Position numbers and translations under genes: made by a program
Notes under the pieces: model-generated
What the model was told of the DNA's origin: nothing
The model's input: the letters and a program-made list of their open reading frames with translations, nothing else
The model's database searches: none
Assembly (NCBI GenBank): GCA_039519185.1
Contig: CM076849.1
Coordinates: 79,033,621 to 79,097,620 of the forward strand
Reading direction: 5' to 3'
Source of the DNA: Astragalus membranaceus
Taxonomy: Eukaryota > Streptophyta > Magnoliopsida > Fabales > Fabaceae
DNA length: 64,000 bases
Shown: positions 53,997-64,000 of the stretch, piece by piece
Position numbering within the stretch: position 1 is the first letter of the stretch
Layout: the number at the start of each line of letters is the position of its first letter

Positions 53997-55200
53997 CAAA
54001 ATTTAAAAAGTCAAAAAAAAAAAGACAAATGAAATAGTTAGTACTAGTTAATAAAAAAATTAATGAAGAAATAAATCCATAATATATAAAAGTGTTCTCT
54101 TGGTAATCATATTTTGATTGTGTTTGATTGTACTTTGTTTAGTAGCTTTTAAAAACTATTTTATAAATCATTTTGAAAAACAATTTTTAAGATGAATATA
54201 AAAAGTAAATTTGTTTGGTAATCATATTTTGAAAAACTATTTTAGAAAAGAGAAAATAAAAAAACTTGTTCGATAATTTGTTTAAATAATGTTTTGAAAA
54301 CTAAGTTAATCACATGTTAATATATAGGAAAAAATTTATTGACAGAAATATTTCAAACAAAGTTTTTCACGAACAACACAATCTGGACCATTTTTCCATC
54401 TTTAAAATCAACACTAGCTTACAATGATCATATAACAGGTTTGATCTATGAATTTAGTTTTGTAAAGTTTACGTACTTTATTATAGATAAAAAACAGAGA
54501 CTGATAAATTTGCCCTATTAACCCAAAGTCAAGTGTATTTTATTATGAACAGTTGAGACAATTTCATGCGTTCTCTATTCTGTAGTACAATTTGGAAGGT
54601 TTATATTTGGAAAGCCATCAACGAGCGTGTACTATTTTTAGAAAAAATCCTAAATAGAATTCCCAATTTAACCAGAAAATTTAAAAATGAAAAGTGAAAT
54701 GTAAATGCGATACAACTTGAAAGAGATCAACATTATTTAATTCAATGCCGTTAATGAAAATAGTTACTTCTCTGCCTCTTTTTGAAAATACCAAAAGAGA
54801 TCGAAGCCTTACAGTTCTTCTATTTTTTGGTTTTTTCAAATAGGTAAACACAAAAGCAGCTATCAACAAATTTTTTTAGCTTTTTTATAAACTAAAAACA
54901 GTTTTTAGAAACTGTTATCAAAGAGGCCTTACTCTTTCTTCCAAGTTTATATGTATATGCTCCGATCTGTTTTCTTGAAGGAGAACAGCCGAACACAAAC
55001 AATGATAAAATAGCGTACAGCTTTGAGAAAAACTAATGAAATGGTAAATTTCGGATCATTTCATTGGCCTCAAGGGTGTGTTTATATAATACAGGTGCAA
55101 CTAATGCTAATTAAGACTAATAACCGCTAATAACTACAGATAATGGCTGATCCGACCGTTACAGACAAATAGCGAGGAATCTAAGATTTTTCCCTGAGAT
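53997..55200. other. AT-rich intergenic stretch with a possible MITE
   Basis: No gene is seen. A possible hAT-type MITE spans about 54090-54935. The left side has TTCTCTTGGTAATCATATTTT and the right side, on the complement, GGCCTCTTTGATAACAG, with internal copies of TGGTAATCATATTTT and an AAAACAGTTTTT hairpin near the right end. The terminal match is imperfect and I could not define a target duplication. Confidence 0.35.
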
Positions 55201-55317
55201 TCTACTAGTGTTATTGACTGATCATATGTAATATATGACCAATACGACCATTTTTTTTCATAAATTTTTTACTATCCAAAGAAGTTTATAAAATTTATAA
55301 CATATACAGAGACCTAT

Positions 55318-55430
55318 AATTAATTACTCAACGTATCTCCCATGTATCTTGGTCATCAGTACGAATGTCACAAAAAGTATTAAAGAGTAGAACTTCAGCT
55401 CCATACTCGGTGAAGACCCTTCTAAGTTGG
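55318..55430 (-). pseudogene. RING-H2 copy D, 3' remnant
   Basis: Matches the last part of the RING-H2 genes, from CTCAACGTATC (stop end) to about CCTTCTA (the RRVF segment). It then breaks into unrelated sequence. The upstream flank also aligns from about 55205 (GTGTTATTGACTGATC). The finger is missing. Confidence 0.8.
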
Positions 55431-57390
55431 GTTTTTCAATACGAACGATCCTCAACAAGGCTCTGACAGGTCCATTTACTAGCCTTAGGGGCTGATTCTT
55501 TTTTGGAGTTTGATCCCACCTTAAAGGGTACAGAGAGTGCCACAGTCCCAAGTGACTCCGCAACACTTTCAATATCTTGAGCACTAGCCACAATCGTCAA
55601 TTTCTTAGCTGTAGGGGTAAAGTAGTTCGGTAAGTCAACATTTTAGTTCATAGGAGTGCTTACCTTCCCTATCACCCTGGTAGGATCGAGTGTGGGCTCT
55701 TGATTTGGCTCCTTAACCTTCTAGGGGGTTGTACAACCTCAACTGTTTACAAAAATCCGTTACTACGGAGCTTGCGAACTGGGTTCCATCGTTTGATACG
55801 ATTTCCGCTGGGAGACCGAACCTGCATATTATGTTTTTCCAATAAATTTTTTTAACTTTGGCTGTCGTGAAGGAGGCTACTAATTCTACTATTCTCCATT
55901 GATGAAAAATTCCACAGTAACGATTAAGAATTTTACTGGGCCAGGAGCAACTGAAAAAAGGTCCCAAAATTTCTGTACCTCCCTCACGACATAATATGTT
56001 TTGTCGTGATGTAGAACCTGAGTTGAGGTAGCATTCGGGTTAGATCGACGCACGCTCCGAGCTGATGAGTGGATGACCCGCCGTGGGCGTGGTACCAGCA
56101 CACACTCTGATGCCCAAATCAATATAGTGGTTTATACGATGAGATGGAATACGAGATCTTACCTACAGCGCTAAGGAGGATCAGTATTTATAGAGTGGAT
56201 GACGTGCTGCGAGCCATTAGATTTGGGCTGATCTTGCCCCTTGAGTTTGGAGGGTCTCGGATGGAGATCCGTGCCAACATGTGCCGATTTTCCCCGGTCC
56301 TCGCGTGCGTCGAGCTACGTCGCTTTGACCCGCTGAGGTTGGCCTTGGATCAGAACAGTTGCCCCCAAGCCAGGGTCGGCATGTGACCACGGTCTAATAT
56401 CTAGGATGATGTAAAAGATATCGACGTAGCTCAGCTTGGCGCGTGATGCTGGAGTGGTTCGAGATGCGTGCACGTGGATCATTAATGACAGCCTTCATGG
56501 AGTTCTTCGATCGATGTGTTTTGGCGGCGCACTACTTCGTTTCGAGAGCGAGCATATTCGACGTGTTGTCATAATGATGTGACACTTCGAGTTCTGGAGT
56601 TCGCACCCTTCCTCGGTGCATAAATATAGGGCTATTCTTCAGCATTCGGACTTTTGCAATTTGTTCTACGTCGACCGCTCTGACTTGCATATTCATAGGA
56701 CCGAACTCCCAGTGGATATTTTCCTGTTTCCGGCGAAATTTCAGGCGAGTTTTCCAACAAACCCTTCGAGCTATCTCCCAAGGTATGTTTTTTCCCCCTT
56801 TGCCTTCTTCTTTCGGGTCAACCAACACTGTTCGGCCCTTTATAGGGTGGCCAGGGTGGCCGAGTTTGAGGTCGACCTTCGTCGCCCAAGTGCTTGTATT
56901 GCTCGCAACTTTCATTTGATGTCGGGCACAGCTTAATCGTGTAGGTGTATGGCCCGGAAGAAACTGACGAATCAAGACCCGGCGATATGCGGCAAAGCTT
57001 CCCCCAGAGATCTCTTTGAAATACTTATGAAGGGAGAGGGGGACACGTCAGATGTTGACGCCGCCCGGGGAGTAGGGGATGGCCAAGTGTTTTTTGAGGA
57101 CCATACTTGTATGAGCTCGAAGGGTGAGAGCACTGATACCAATGCGGTGAGCCTGGGCGATGATGATAGTGATACGGAGTCAAGGGAAGAGGAAGAAGGA
57201 GAAGGTGAATCCTCGGTCGGGAATGAAGTTCGTAGGATCTCGGCAGAGATGGCAGTTTCCAAGGTGGAGCTGGTCTAGGACCTCGAGGTCACACAGACTC
57301 GACTTCAGCAAGACAGAGGCTCTTCTACTGTGAGGGAAGCCCATGTTTTGTGAAGTCGGCGTCGTGGGAGATTGGGTGGCTTTCGACGTC
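55431..57390 (-). mobile_element. Degenerate retroelement debris between RING-H2 remnants D and E
   Basis: At 55713-55967 a minus-strand frame resembles a Ty3/gypsy integrase core: SWPSKILNRYC, WRIVELVASFTTAKVKKIYW, KNIICRFGLPAEIVSNDGTQ. The second catalytic Asp lies in SNDGTQF. The rest (55431-55710 and 56120-57390) contains GC-richer sequence, a TATA-like ATAAATATAGGGC at about 56619 and a plus-strand acidic ORF at 56949-57278. Tentatively this is LTR and gag-region material of a second gypsy lineage; LTR ends could not be defined. Confidence 0.5.
56949..57278 (+). CDS. Unidentified acidic ORF, possibly gag-related
   Basis: A 109-residue frame starting MARKKLTNQDPAICGKASPR, with a strongly acidic Ser/Glu/Asp stretch near residues 70-92. 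I recognise no domain. It starts just after a splice-acceptor-like TAG and lies downstream of a TATA-like box, which would fit the first ORF of a retroelement. No homolog is recognised and it may be non-functional. Confidence 0.3.
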   Translation: MARKKLTNQDPAICGKASPRDLFEILMKGEGDTSDVDAARGVGDGQVFFEDHTCMSSKGESTDTNAVSLGDDDSDTESREEEEGEGESSVGNEVRRISAEMAVSKVELV

Positions 57391-57394
57391 ACTA

Positions 57395-57590
57395 TATAAA
57401 CTTTATAACATATAGAAATATCTATAAATAATTACTCAACGTATCCCCCATGTATCACGATCATCAGTATGAATGTCACAAAAAGTATTAAAGAGCAGAA
57501 CTTCAGCTCCATACTCAGTGAAGACCCTTCTATTTGGTCTCACTGGTTCTTTGGATAGAGGGAAAGTATCCTTGAAAGCAACTCAAATTC
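57395..57590 (-). pseudogene. RING-H2 copy E, 3' remnant
   Basis: Aligns with copies A and B from TATATAAACTTTATAACATAT through the stop end (CTCAACGTATCCCC). It continues to GGATAGAGGGAAAGTATCCT, then AAGCAAC, which equals the CPLCREPV segment with changes at the Cys codons. It then breaks. Only the C-terminal third remains. Confidence 0.8.
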
Positions 57591-58796
57591 TCAACTTACT
57601 ATAGGAACTAGTATTACAAAAAAGTTAATGGATGTGTGAATCTACGGGCATTTCAATACATGTTCACATCAAATATGTAACTATTTTTCGCATTATAATA
57701 GACGCAGGATGACCCAACCGACGGTCTTTGCAACAACCAACTTATTATGGTCCAAACACTAAGTTTTTTTTTGCATCAGTTTTAGTCCCTCTTAACTTTT
57801 AATAGCGCATACAAGCTTTATTAAAGTTCCAAAAAACTGTTATTAAAGTTATTAGGGACTAAAACAGATAAAAAAAACTTGGGTGACCAAAAGTAGGTGG
57901 AATTTTTTTTTATTAGGGACTAAAACTCGCATCATATTTTTACTTTATGATTTTTTGTTATTTTTATTTCTAATATTTTAGTTAATTGTAATTTTTTGTG
58001 TTATTTAAATTTACATTCAGTCAATTTTTTCACATTTTTTGTGTATTTTTAAACTTGGCTTGTAAGTTAGTTAGGCCGTAAGAGAAATTCTTTTTTGATA
58101 TTCAATGTAACACTTAAATTTACATTCATATGCATATGCTTTTGTTTTTTTATTTTTTTCTCTCCTCAGAATTCCAAACACATTAAAGCTGGATGTATTT
58201 TTACACGTTGTAGGTGTAAGTTGTAAAATTAAGCTGACAAAAAAACGAGTAAAAAAAAAACACTACTCATAACAGAAATAAAGTGAATAAACTTAGGTTA
58301 TAACACTTGTCTGCTAAGTGTTACGATTTGCATTCGGTAAAGTTTTGGCTTATAAAAACATATGTTCTGTAATGTAAAGTTAACAAAAACTGTTTAAAAA
58401 GTTATCCATGAATATGAAAAGGCAAAATTTTCTCATTTTCATGGATAACTTTTTAAACAGTTTTGCCTTTTTTAATAATTCCAAATCAAAACATAATCCA
58501 AATTAAACCTGTTATTTTTTAATGTTGAAATCAAAACTCTGGATGTCATGAAAAGGAAAAATGTTGAAATCAAACCTAGTTATTTTTTAATAATTCCAAA
58601 TCAAAACATAATCCAAATTATGTTTATACATAGGGCAACTCGACATCCAGAGTACAAGAGGAGCATGACAATCAACTTCATCAAATCATAAGAAGTGATA
58701 ACATGCAAACAGAAAGGTTTATTAGCGAAATTAAGTGCTAGCAACACATTTACACAATCTCTTCAACACTCACACTATGCACTTGCCAGTGCTATT
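57591..58796. other. AT-rich stretch with several inverted repeats
   Basis: No gene. It holds a GGGACTAAAA-type inverted repeat (TTTTAGTCCCT at about 57779 and AGGGACTAAAAC at about 57851 and 57907), as in common plant MITEs. A hairpin with 27 bp arms lies at about 58386-58468. A direct repeat TAATTCCAAATCAAAACATA occurs at about 58476 and 58592. The inverted pair ACTCTGGATGTC (58536-58547) and GACATCCAGAGT (58642-58653) encloses the second copy. Confidence 0.6.
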
Positions 58797-59256
58797 AAGG
58801 GTTTCAAATTGCGGACCGCTTACATGATGCGGCCGCAATGTTGCCATTGCAGTATTGTCCGCAACCGCATCAACCTGCAATTGCACTGTGATTTAAAATC
58901 ACAGAAAAATCTGCGTCGCAACACCGCAACGACTGCAAGAGTGGATGCAACGCCTGCATCGAGACAAATCAGACCGTAACAGATTGTATAGTGGTCCAAT
59001 GAATTATTTTTCAATCTTCTATTGTCTTTATATCGTAGATTTAGAGGTTATTTTAAAGTGACGATAATTGATAATGGAATAAATATGAAATTCTTGAGAG
59101 GAAATTAAAGACATGTAATTTATAAAATAACTAATAAATTATAATACTTGATGCTAATAAAACATAAATTCACACATCAACGACCGTAATATGCATAGCC
59201 CGCAATTACAATTACGACAACCGCGTCCACAACCGCAACTGTAACTTAAAACCTTG
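58797..59256 (+). mobile_element. Intact hAT-like MITE, unit B
   Basis: A 460 bp element flanked by the 8 bp duplication GTGCTATT (58789-58796 and 59257-59264). The ends are AAGGGTTTCAAATTGCGG and, on the complement, CAAGGTTTTAAGTTACAG followed by TTGCGG, an imperfect terminal inverted repeat. It is rich in CCGCAAC words and makes no protein. Its unit A copy was split by two CACTA-type insertions. Confidence 0.85.
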
Positions 59257-59393
59257 GTGCTATTGACTAATTGTATATAATAAATCATCCGTGTGACTTT
59301 TGTTTTTTTTAAAAGAAACATATAAAATGTTTAACTATACAAAGTAGAAGTTTATATAATTTATAACATATACAAAGACCTCTAAATAATTAC

Positions 59394-59813
59394 TCAACGT
59401 ATCCACCATGTATCACGGTCATCAGTACCAGTACGAATGTCACAAAAATTATTAAAGAGCAGAACTTCAGCTCCATGCTCAGTGAAGACTCTTCTATTTG
59501 GTCTCACCGGCTCTCTGCATAGAGGGCAAGTATCCTTGAAAGCAACCCATCTATCCAGACAATCACTGTGATACATATGGTTGCACCTTAGCTCACTAAT
59601 TTTATCTCCTTGCTCAATTCTGCATAGACATACAGCACAATCTACATCTTCCTCTAAGCCAGGAGCGGGTTCATAAGTGCATAGTCTTATAAGCTCTTCT
59701 CCAAATGTTGGAAGGTTTGAATAATGGAGGCTGTAGATAGGATAATATAGAAGAAAATTAAACATCCATTTTAGATGAGTGTACACTATAGTTAAGTGCT
59801 TCATGATAAGCAT
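59394..59813 (-). CDS. RING-H2 finger protein B (probable E3 ubiquitin ligase)
   Basis: A single-exon ORF of 139 residues, differing from gene A at a few positions (F for L20, Y for C31, S for R83 within the finger). It also has a two-residue insertion near the end (RTGTDDRD) caused by a 6 bp tandem duplication at about 59424-59435. All eight zinc ligands of the C3H2C3 finger are kept (CAVC, C, H, H, C, CPLC). The hydrophobic N-terminal segment, TATA box (59937-59944) and leader match gene A. Both probably arose by tandem duplication and look functional. Confidence 0.88.
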   Translation of the reverse strand: MLIMKHLTIVYTHLKWMFNFLLYYPIYSLHYSNLPTFGEELIRLCTYEPAPGLEEDVDCAVCLCRIEQGDKISELRCNHMYHSDCLDRWVAFKDTCPLCREPVRPNRRVFTEHGAEVLLFNNFCDIRTGTDDRDTWWIR

Positions 59814-60202
59814 GCTAGCTGAAGGTTTGGGTAGAGAAATCGGAGTCTATGCTCAGAAGAATTTGGTTGAGTTTGGAGAAGTCGAAGTTGAGAAATTTGA
59901 GTGTGTTGAGATTGGAGAAGTGGATGTTTTTAGTGATATTTATAAGGGTAGGCATGAGATATCTCCAACATTGTTAGGATGTTGGACTCCCTAAAAGGGA
60001 TGAACTTTGTTTTAATATAATATATAATATATAATAATAAGGCCCACTTTTAACAACTTATTAAAATAATCAAATTACACCCTTAGTGTTTCTCTTAACA
60101 ACTTATTAAAATAGGTGCCTTTTAGCATACCCGCATCTGACAATTTTGGTTTGGTACACAGATACCTTGTTAGACATTGATATAATAAAAATATATTTAA
60201 GG

Positions 60203-60219
60203 GTCACGATTTACGACTT
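60203..60219. other. Empty LINE-1 target site
   Basis: A single copy of the 17 bp word GTCACGATTTACGACTT that is duplicated around LINE-1 in unit A. It shows the LINE inserted after units A and B separated. Confidence 0.93.
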
Positions 60220-60421
60220 GCTACCACTTCTTTTTGTTTGCTTTTTAAAGTTTCCATTATTTGCATGTTTGGACCTAATGTTTGTTGAAAATTATTTTTG
60301 TGATTTTACAGTTTATTATAATAAAAACATTTAAATGAAATTTTTTCACCCAACAGTTAAACTACAGTTTTACTGTAGTTAACAAAAATTGTAAAACAAC
60401 AAACATTGTTTTCATCGTTCC

Positions 60422-60511
60422 CTTCTTCTTCTTCTTCTTCTTCTTCTTCTTCTTCTTCTTCTTCTTCTTCTTCTTCTTCTTCTTCTTCTTCTTCTTCTTC
60501 TTCTTCTTCTC
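60422..60511 (+). repeat. CTT/GAA microsatellite, unit B
   Basis: About 30 uninterrupted units, against about 143 in unit A. After it, unit B has a CT-rich segment and lacks the part of unit A that holds B3 exon 1. Confidence 0.95.
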
Positions 60512-60681
60512 CTTCCCTTCTCTCTCAACCACAACCGGCGTCACCTTCACCATCCCTCCACAGCCGCCTTCCCTTCTCTATCAATGTAGTTTTAATTGAT
60601 CTAGTCTTACTTCAATGATCCAAAATATTCACCATATATGTAGCAAATTATTGTGTATTGATTGAAATTACACTTTGTGCA

Positions 60682-61260
60682 GAGGCTTCCACCGAGTTTC
60701 ACAGAGAAGTGGGGTGCATCAATCTATGTTGAGAGACACAATGATGATATCTGGTTTGGAAAAACATGGAGTCAGTTTAAACTTATCCACAACATTAGGT
60801 TTCGTGATTCAATCTACTTTAAATACAAAGAAGAAAATGTATTTAAAGTTGTAGTGTTTGGTTTGAATGGATTGGAAAAGCAAAGTAAGAAGCAGAAAAA
60901 GAGTAAGATGCCTGTGCACGTTTGCAAGCAATTAGTGACAACATGGTTTTCTTGTTAAAATGCATGATATATAGAGTGATTAAATACTAATTGGAGTTAC
61001 AAGCATGCTTTAATTTGAAGTTCACAAACCCTTTGAAATTTTACTATGTAAAGAATATAATTGAAGTTCACAAACCCTTTGAAATTTTACTATTTCATTT
61101 ATCTAATGCTTTGTAAAATTGAATGTGTATTAGGTTGTGCCATATGAGTTCACTGCTTCCTTTGGAAGACATATACAAAATCCGCTTACTTTAGTTGGAT
61201 TTGATAAAGTGGATCACATTCTGTTGAACATAGATGAACCAAGGTATTCAAAGAGGATCA
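60682..61260 (+). pseudogene. B3-domain (REM-like) fragment, unit B
   Basis: Contains exon 2 (RLPPSFTEKWGASIYVERHN ... FKVVVFGLNGLEKQ) and exon 3 (VVPYEFTASFGRHIQNPLTL). The exon 2 end differs from unit A: after QLVTT a deletion removes the donor site seen in A, and a stop follows at 60956. Exon 1 is absent. A duplicated GAAGTTCACAAACCC segment occurs in the intron (about 61016 and 61065). It is non-functional. Confidence 0.62.
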
Positions 61261-61339
61261 CATTCTGTTGTAAGCCCCCATGTTCATTAGCAAACGCCTC
61301 CCAACCTTCTCCCATTATCATTCCCCCCCCCCCCCCCCC

Positions 61340-62000
61340 ACGAATACTTACACTGACAGTTCCCTCCTTACTAGTGAGTGAGATTAGGTTAAGTGGATTT
61401 GTAATAGTTTCCCACATACTCATACAATTCATCAACATGGACTCGACATTTGACCTGACATCCACATCTAGTATCAGGTTTTGCTCTTCGGATTTTACCC
61501 TCTCTATCGTAGTGTTTTTGTTTCCTGTGACCTTCCTTGTGGCATACAAATGTTTGCTGAGTAATTTAACGTCTGGAATTCCTCATCAGCCTACATTTTC
61601 TAGCAGAAAAACCTTTTATGCTCCCATACTAGTTGTAGTACATAAAGGCAACACCCATATCTGGAAAATGAAACTTAGTAAAATACTCTACTGAATTCAA
61701 ATCCGTCATATTTACTTTAATCAAATCCTCCTCACTGCTAATAGTTGTTTCGTCATCAAAATAAATCCATCATCAGCGTTTTCATTGATATTCAACTCAT
61801 CTTCAATTGACATATTTTCTGAATCATCAAAATCTGACATGTCGTCCGAATCCTAAACATTTAACATAGGTTCCTTCAAAATTTATTTCAACTAAAACAA
61901 CAACTCATAAAAATATTGCAAAATTTATAACTTTTACAAAATACCTGTGTTTTGTTGCCTTTGAAATTTTCAGTCGTCGAGTCTACATTAACCATCTTGA
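61340..62000 (-). pseudogene. FAR1-like N-terminal pseudogene, unit B
   Basis: Same arrangement as in unit A: a short first exon (about 61943-61996, MVNVDSTTENF), then an acidic exon with TSDMTDFDDSENMS-like sequence and the FAR1 DNA-binding region on the minus strand ending at a C-run near 61325. Stops interrupt it as in unit A. Upstream (62000-62460) the flank continues past the point where CACTA-3 entered unit A. Confidence 0.7.
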
Positions 62001-62460
62001 TTCTTTTTGCCAAAATGAATTCTTCAAAGTCAAATACTGCATTACACCAAGTTTTGACAACAACACATGAGAAATATGTTTTTTAAATTGTTCAACAAGA
62101 CCACACACATACTTCATGAAACATAAATTATAATGAAATGCTACACAAATAGAAGTGAGGACCGAGCAAGAGATTAAGCATCATAAACACAACAGATTTA
62201 TCATTAATTTCAAACTACACAAATAGTTATTTTCAAATCCGAATCATCTAGGTAGCATCATAAACACAACAAATTTATCATTAATTTCAAATCTGAATCA
62301 TCAATAGTTTGAATTGAGGACTAACAACTTAGATCTATTCTAACATATTCGATTCGACCTAAAGGACATAGCGATTTCGTACTTGTTTCGAACTTAGGGT
62401 AAATAAAGGGCACAACGATTTCATACCTTTCACCGTCTTCCTTCAAACACCGTTAAAGTA

Positions 62461-63060
62461 AGAAGAACTTCGCATGAGTGATGAACTTTTGCGATTTGGT
62501 GAGAGAGTGATGAAGAAGATGAGCTTCAACGATTTGGTGAGATGACTGAAGAACAGCGAAGAAGATAAGCTTCAATGAAGTAATGTGAACAATTTAATGA
62601 AGTAATGAATCAGAGTAATGAAACAGTAAACAAAGTAAAGTTAATGTGTCAAAAAAAAAGTAAAGTTAATAGGATTTTTGATTTATTATATTATTTAAGT
62701 AAATAGAAGGGTGAGGTTGTTATTAATATAAAAAGAAAGCAATGTGGGTAACATGTGTAATTAACCAAAGTTACTCGTGGAACCTGAAAACCCGTAATAT
62801 CCGGTCCAAAGTGCATGTTGATATGGTGCCAAAACTGTCGGATGCGGGCATGCTAAAAGCCACCATTAAAATAATATAAGACAACTACAACTATGAACTA
62901 TAAAAATACATATACATATACATATAATAGTCGCGTCCGTAAACACCTGCCACGTTTCTTTGGTGACAAATCATGAAGCACAAAAGTTGTGGTAATATAA
63001 AAAAATCAAATAAGCTTCCATGTGCGCAATTGAATTCCAGGGCCAACGTTCCGCGAAGCC
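62461..63060. other. Intergenic flank of unit B
   Basis: No gene. Repeated GATGAAGAAGATGAGCTTCAACGA-type words occur at 62500-62585. The part 62930-63060 aligns with 45245-45400 beside RING-H2 copy C. Confidence 0.6.
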
Positions 63061-63847
63061 TGCCTGCCTCTTAGTCGTGTTGCCGTATATGACCGTCATT
63101 CTCTTGATTGTCTTACTTTCAATCAGCTATGGTCGTCTTTCGAGTCGGATACTTTAATTCAGCCATTTTCTGAGGAAGAAATAAGGATGGGTGTGTGGGA
63201 TTGTGACGGTGACAAGAGCCCGGGCCGGATGGTTTCAACTTCAATTTCATCAAAGCTTGTTGGAATATGTTGAAGGAGGAGTTGGTGAGTTACTTTAACG
63301 AATTTTTTGCTAATGCTTATCTTCCCAAAGCCATCTCGGCGTCTTTTATAGCATTGGTTCCAAAGACGGACAATCCTCAAGGTTTAGGTGAGTTCAGGCC
63401 TATTTACTTGATTGGTTGCCTCTATAAAATTTTGGCCAAAATATTGGCAAACCGTCTTAAGAAAGTGGTGCATAGCATAATCTCCAACCACCAATCAGCT
63501 TTCATAGGGGGAAGACAAATCCTTGACGGGGTCGTTATTGTTAACGAAGTGGTGGATTTTGCAAAAAGGGGTAAGGAAGAGTGCTTTTTGTTTAAGGTAG
63601 ATTCTGAGAAAGCTTATGACTCCATCTTTTGGGGCTTCTTGGTCTACATGTTACAGCGTATGGGTTTCCCCCAAAGATGGATTTCGTGGATAAAATCTTG
63701 TGTGTGCAATAGCTTCATGTCGGTTCTTGTGAATGGTAGCCCTACTCACGACTTCAAAGCACATAGGGGGTTGAGGCAAGGGGACCCTTTGTCACCTTTC
63801 CTCTTTCTAATTGTTGCCGAAGGATTGTCGGGATTAATGCGGAAAGT
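63061..63847 (+). pseudogene. LINE-3 reverse transcriptase, frameshifted and interrupted
   Basis: The plus-strand L1-type RT start begins in one frame (FSEEEIRMGVWDCDGDKSPG), shifts by one missing base near 63220, and goes on from 63267: FRPIYLIGCLYKILAKILAN, QILDGVVIVNE, FKVDSEKAYDSIFWGFLV, GLRQGDPLSPFLFLIVAEGL, SGLMRKVT. The catalytic FADD motif is not reached because CACTA-4 starts at 63848. The family is the same as LINE-1 but the sequence is clearly diverged. Confidence 0.88.
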
Positions 63848-64000
63848 CACTAGTGGAAAAAAGGCTTTTTATATCGGTTAAAAATGACATTTCATATCGG
63901 TTCCCGAACCGATGCCGAAAAAGGAGATATAAAAAATACGGACATTTCATATCGGTTCCTGATTCGTTATGAAAAGTTGTTTTTATATCGGTTCGCCCCT
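63848..64000 (+). mobile_element. CACTA-4 left end (runs off the window)
   Basis: CACTAGTGGAAAAAAGGC starts at 63848 inside LINE-3, followed by four to five copies of TATATCGGTT(C) and complements. This is a CACTA-type terminus with its own subterminal motif. The preceding three bases AGT would be the target duplication; the other end is outside the window. Confidence 0.85.

Noticed and set aside
56532..56975. Minus-strand ORF of 147 residues
   Set aside because: No recognisable domain; it overlaps the LTR-like region and the start of the plus-strand acidic ORF, so it is more likely chance.

Overview
The window is plant nuclear DNA. The evidence is spliced genes with GT/AG introns, a 40S ribosomal protein S13 gene, a nuclear tRNA-Arg(ACG), plant-specific families (RING-H2, B3, FAR1-like, HIPP, CIPK) and plant transposon lineages (Tekay-like chromovirus, CACTA, L1-type LINE, hAT-like MITE). 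It is probably a eudicot, possibly a legume with a repeat-rich genome; that last step is inference. Nearly everything here is transposon sequence or a gene fragment. The only plausibly intact host genes are two RING-H2 ubiquitin-ligase genes (30786-31199 and 59394-59813, both minus).

Region 1 (1-24299) is the right part of an old CACTA transposon (CACTA-1). It carries a broken tnp2-type transposase (8781-12056, resuming at 21245-21484), a broken second gene of the Transposase_24 type (21711-23669) and a subterminal repeat block ending at 24299. A 9.2 kb Tekay-like LTR retrotransposon (element 2, 12057-21244, target duplication GAAAA) sits inside the transposase gene. A second LTR element (element 1, start off-window to 7778), lacking RT and integrase but with nearly identical LTRs, lies at the left and is probably also nested in CACTA-1.

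Region 2 (24300-38949) is duplicate unit A of a tandem RING-H2 block. Its hAT-like MITE is split by CACTA-1 and by a 5.9 kb element, Pack-CACTA-2 (24688-30569). Pack-CACTA-2 has CACTA ends but carries host sequence instead of transposase: tRNA-Arg, first exon of a CIPK, a HIPP metal-binding gene, most of RPS13 with its promoter, and several unidentified exons, all on the minus strand. Then come RING-H2 gene A, a 4.4 kb L1-type LINE with a 17 bp target duplication, a 428 bp pure CTT microsatellite, a B3-domain gene fragment and an antisense FAR1-like pseudogene.

Region 3 (38950-44380): a further CACTA left end (CACTA-3) is followed by same-strand exons of Tudor-SN and histidinol dehydrogenase, then a LINE fragment. 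Region 4 (44390-57600): RING-H2 pseudogene C, LTR element 3 (45422-53991, minus, degenerate inside, near-identical LTRs, target duplication AAAAT), and RING-H2 remnants D and E separated by retroelement debris. Region 5 (58797-63060) is duplicate unit B. It has the same MITE, RING-H2, CTT repeat, B3 and FAR1 order as unit A but none of unit A's insertions, so it preserves four pre-insertion sites. The window ends in a LINE interrupted by the left end of a fourth CACTA (63848).

The most unusual signal is in the LTRs of elements 2 and 3. Both contain arrays of a short module whose internal sequence is conserved while its flanking arms differ from copy to copy yet stay complementary, which suggests a selected hairpin. 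Element 1 LTRs carry a different trio of hairpins with UNCG-type loops.
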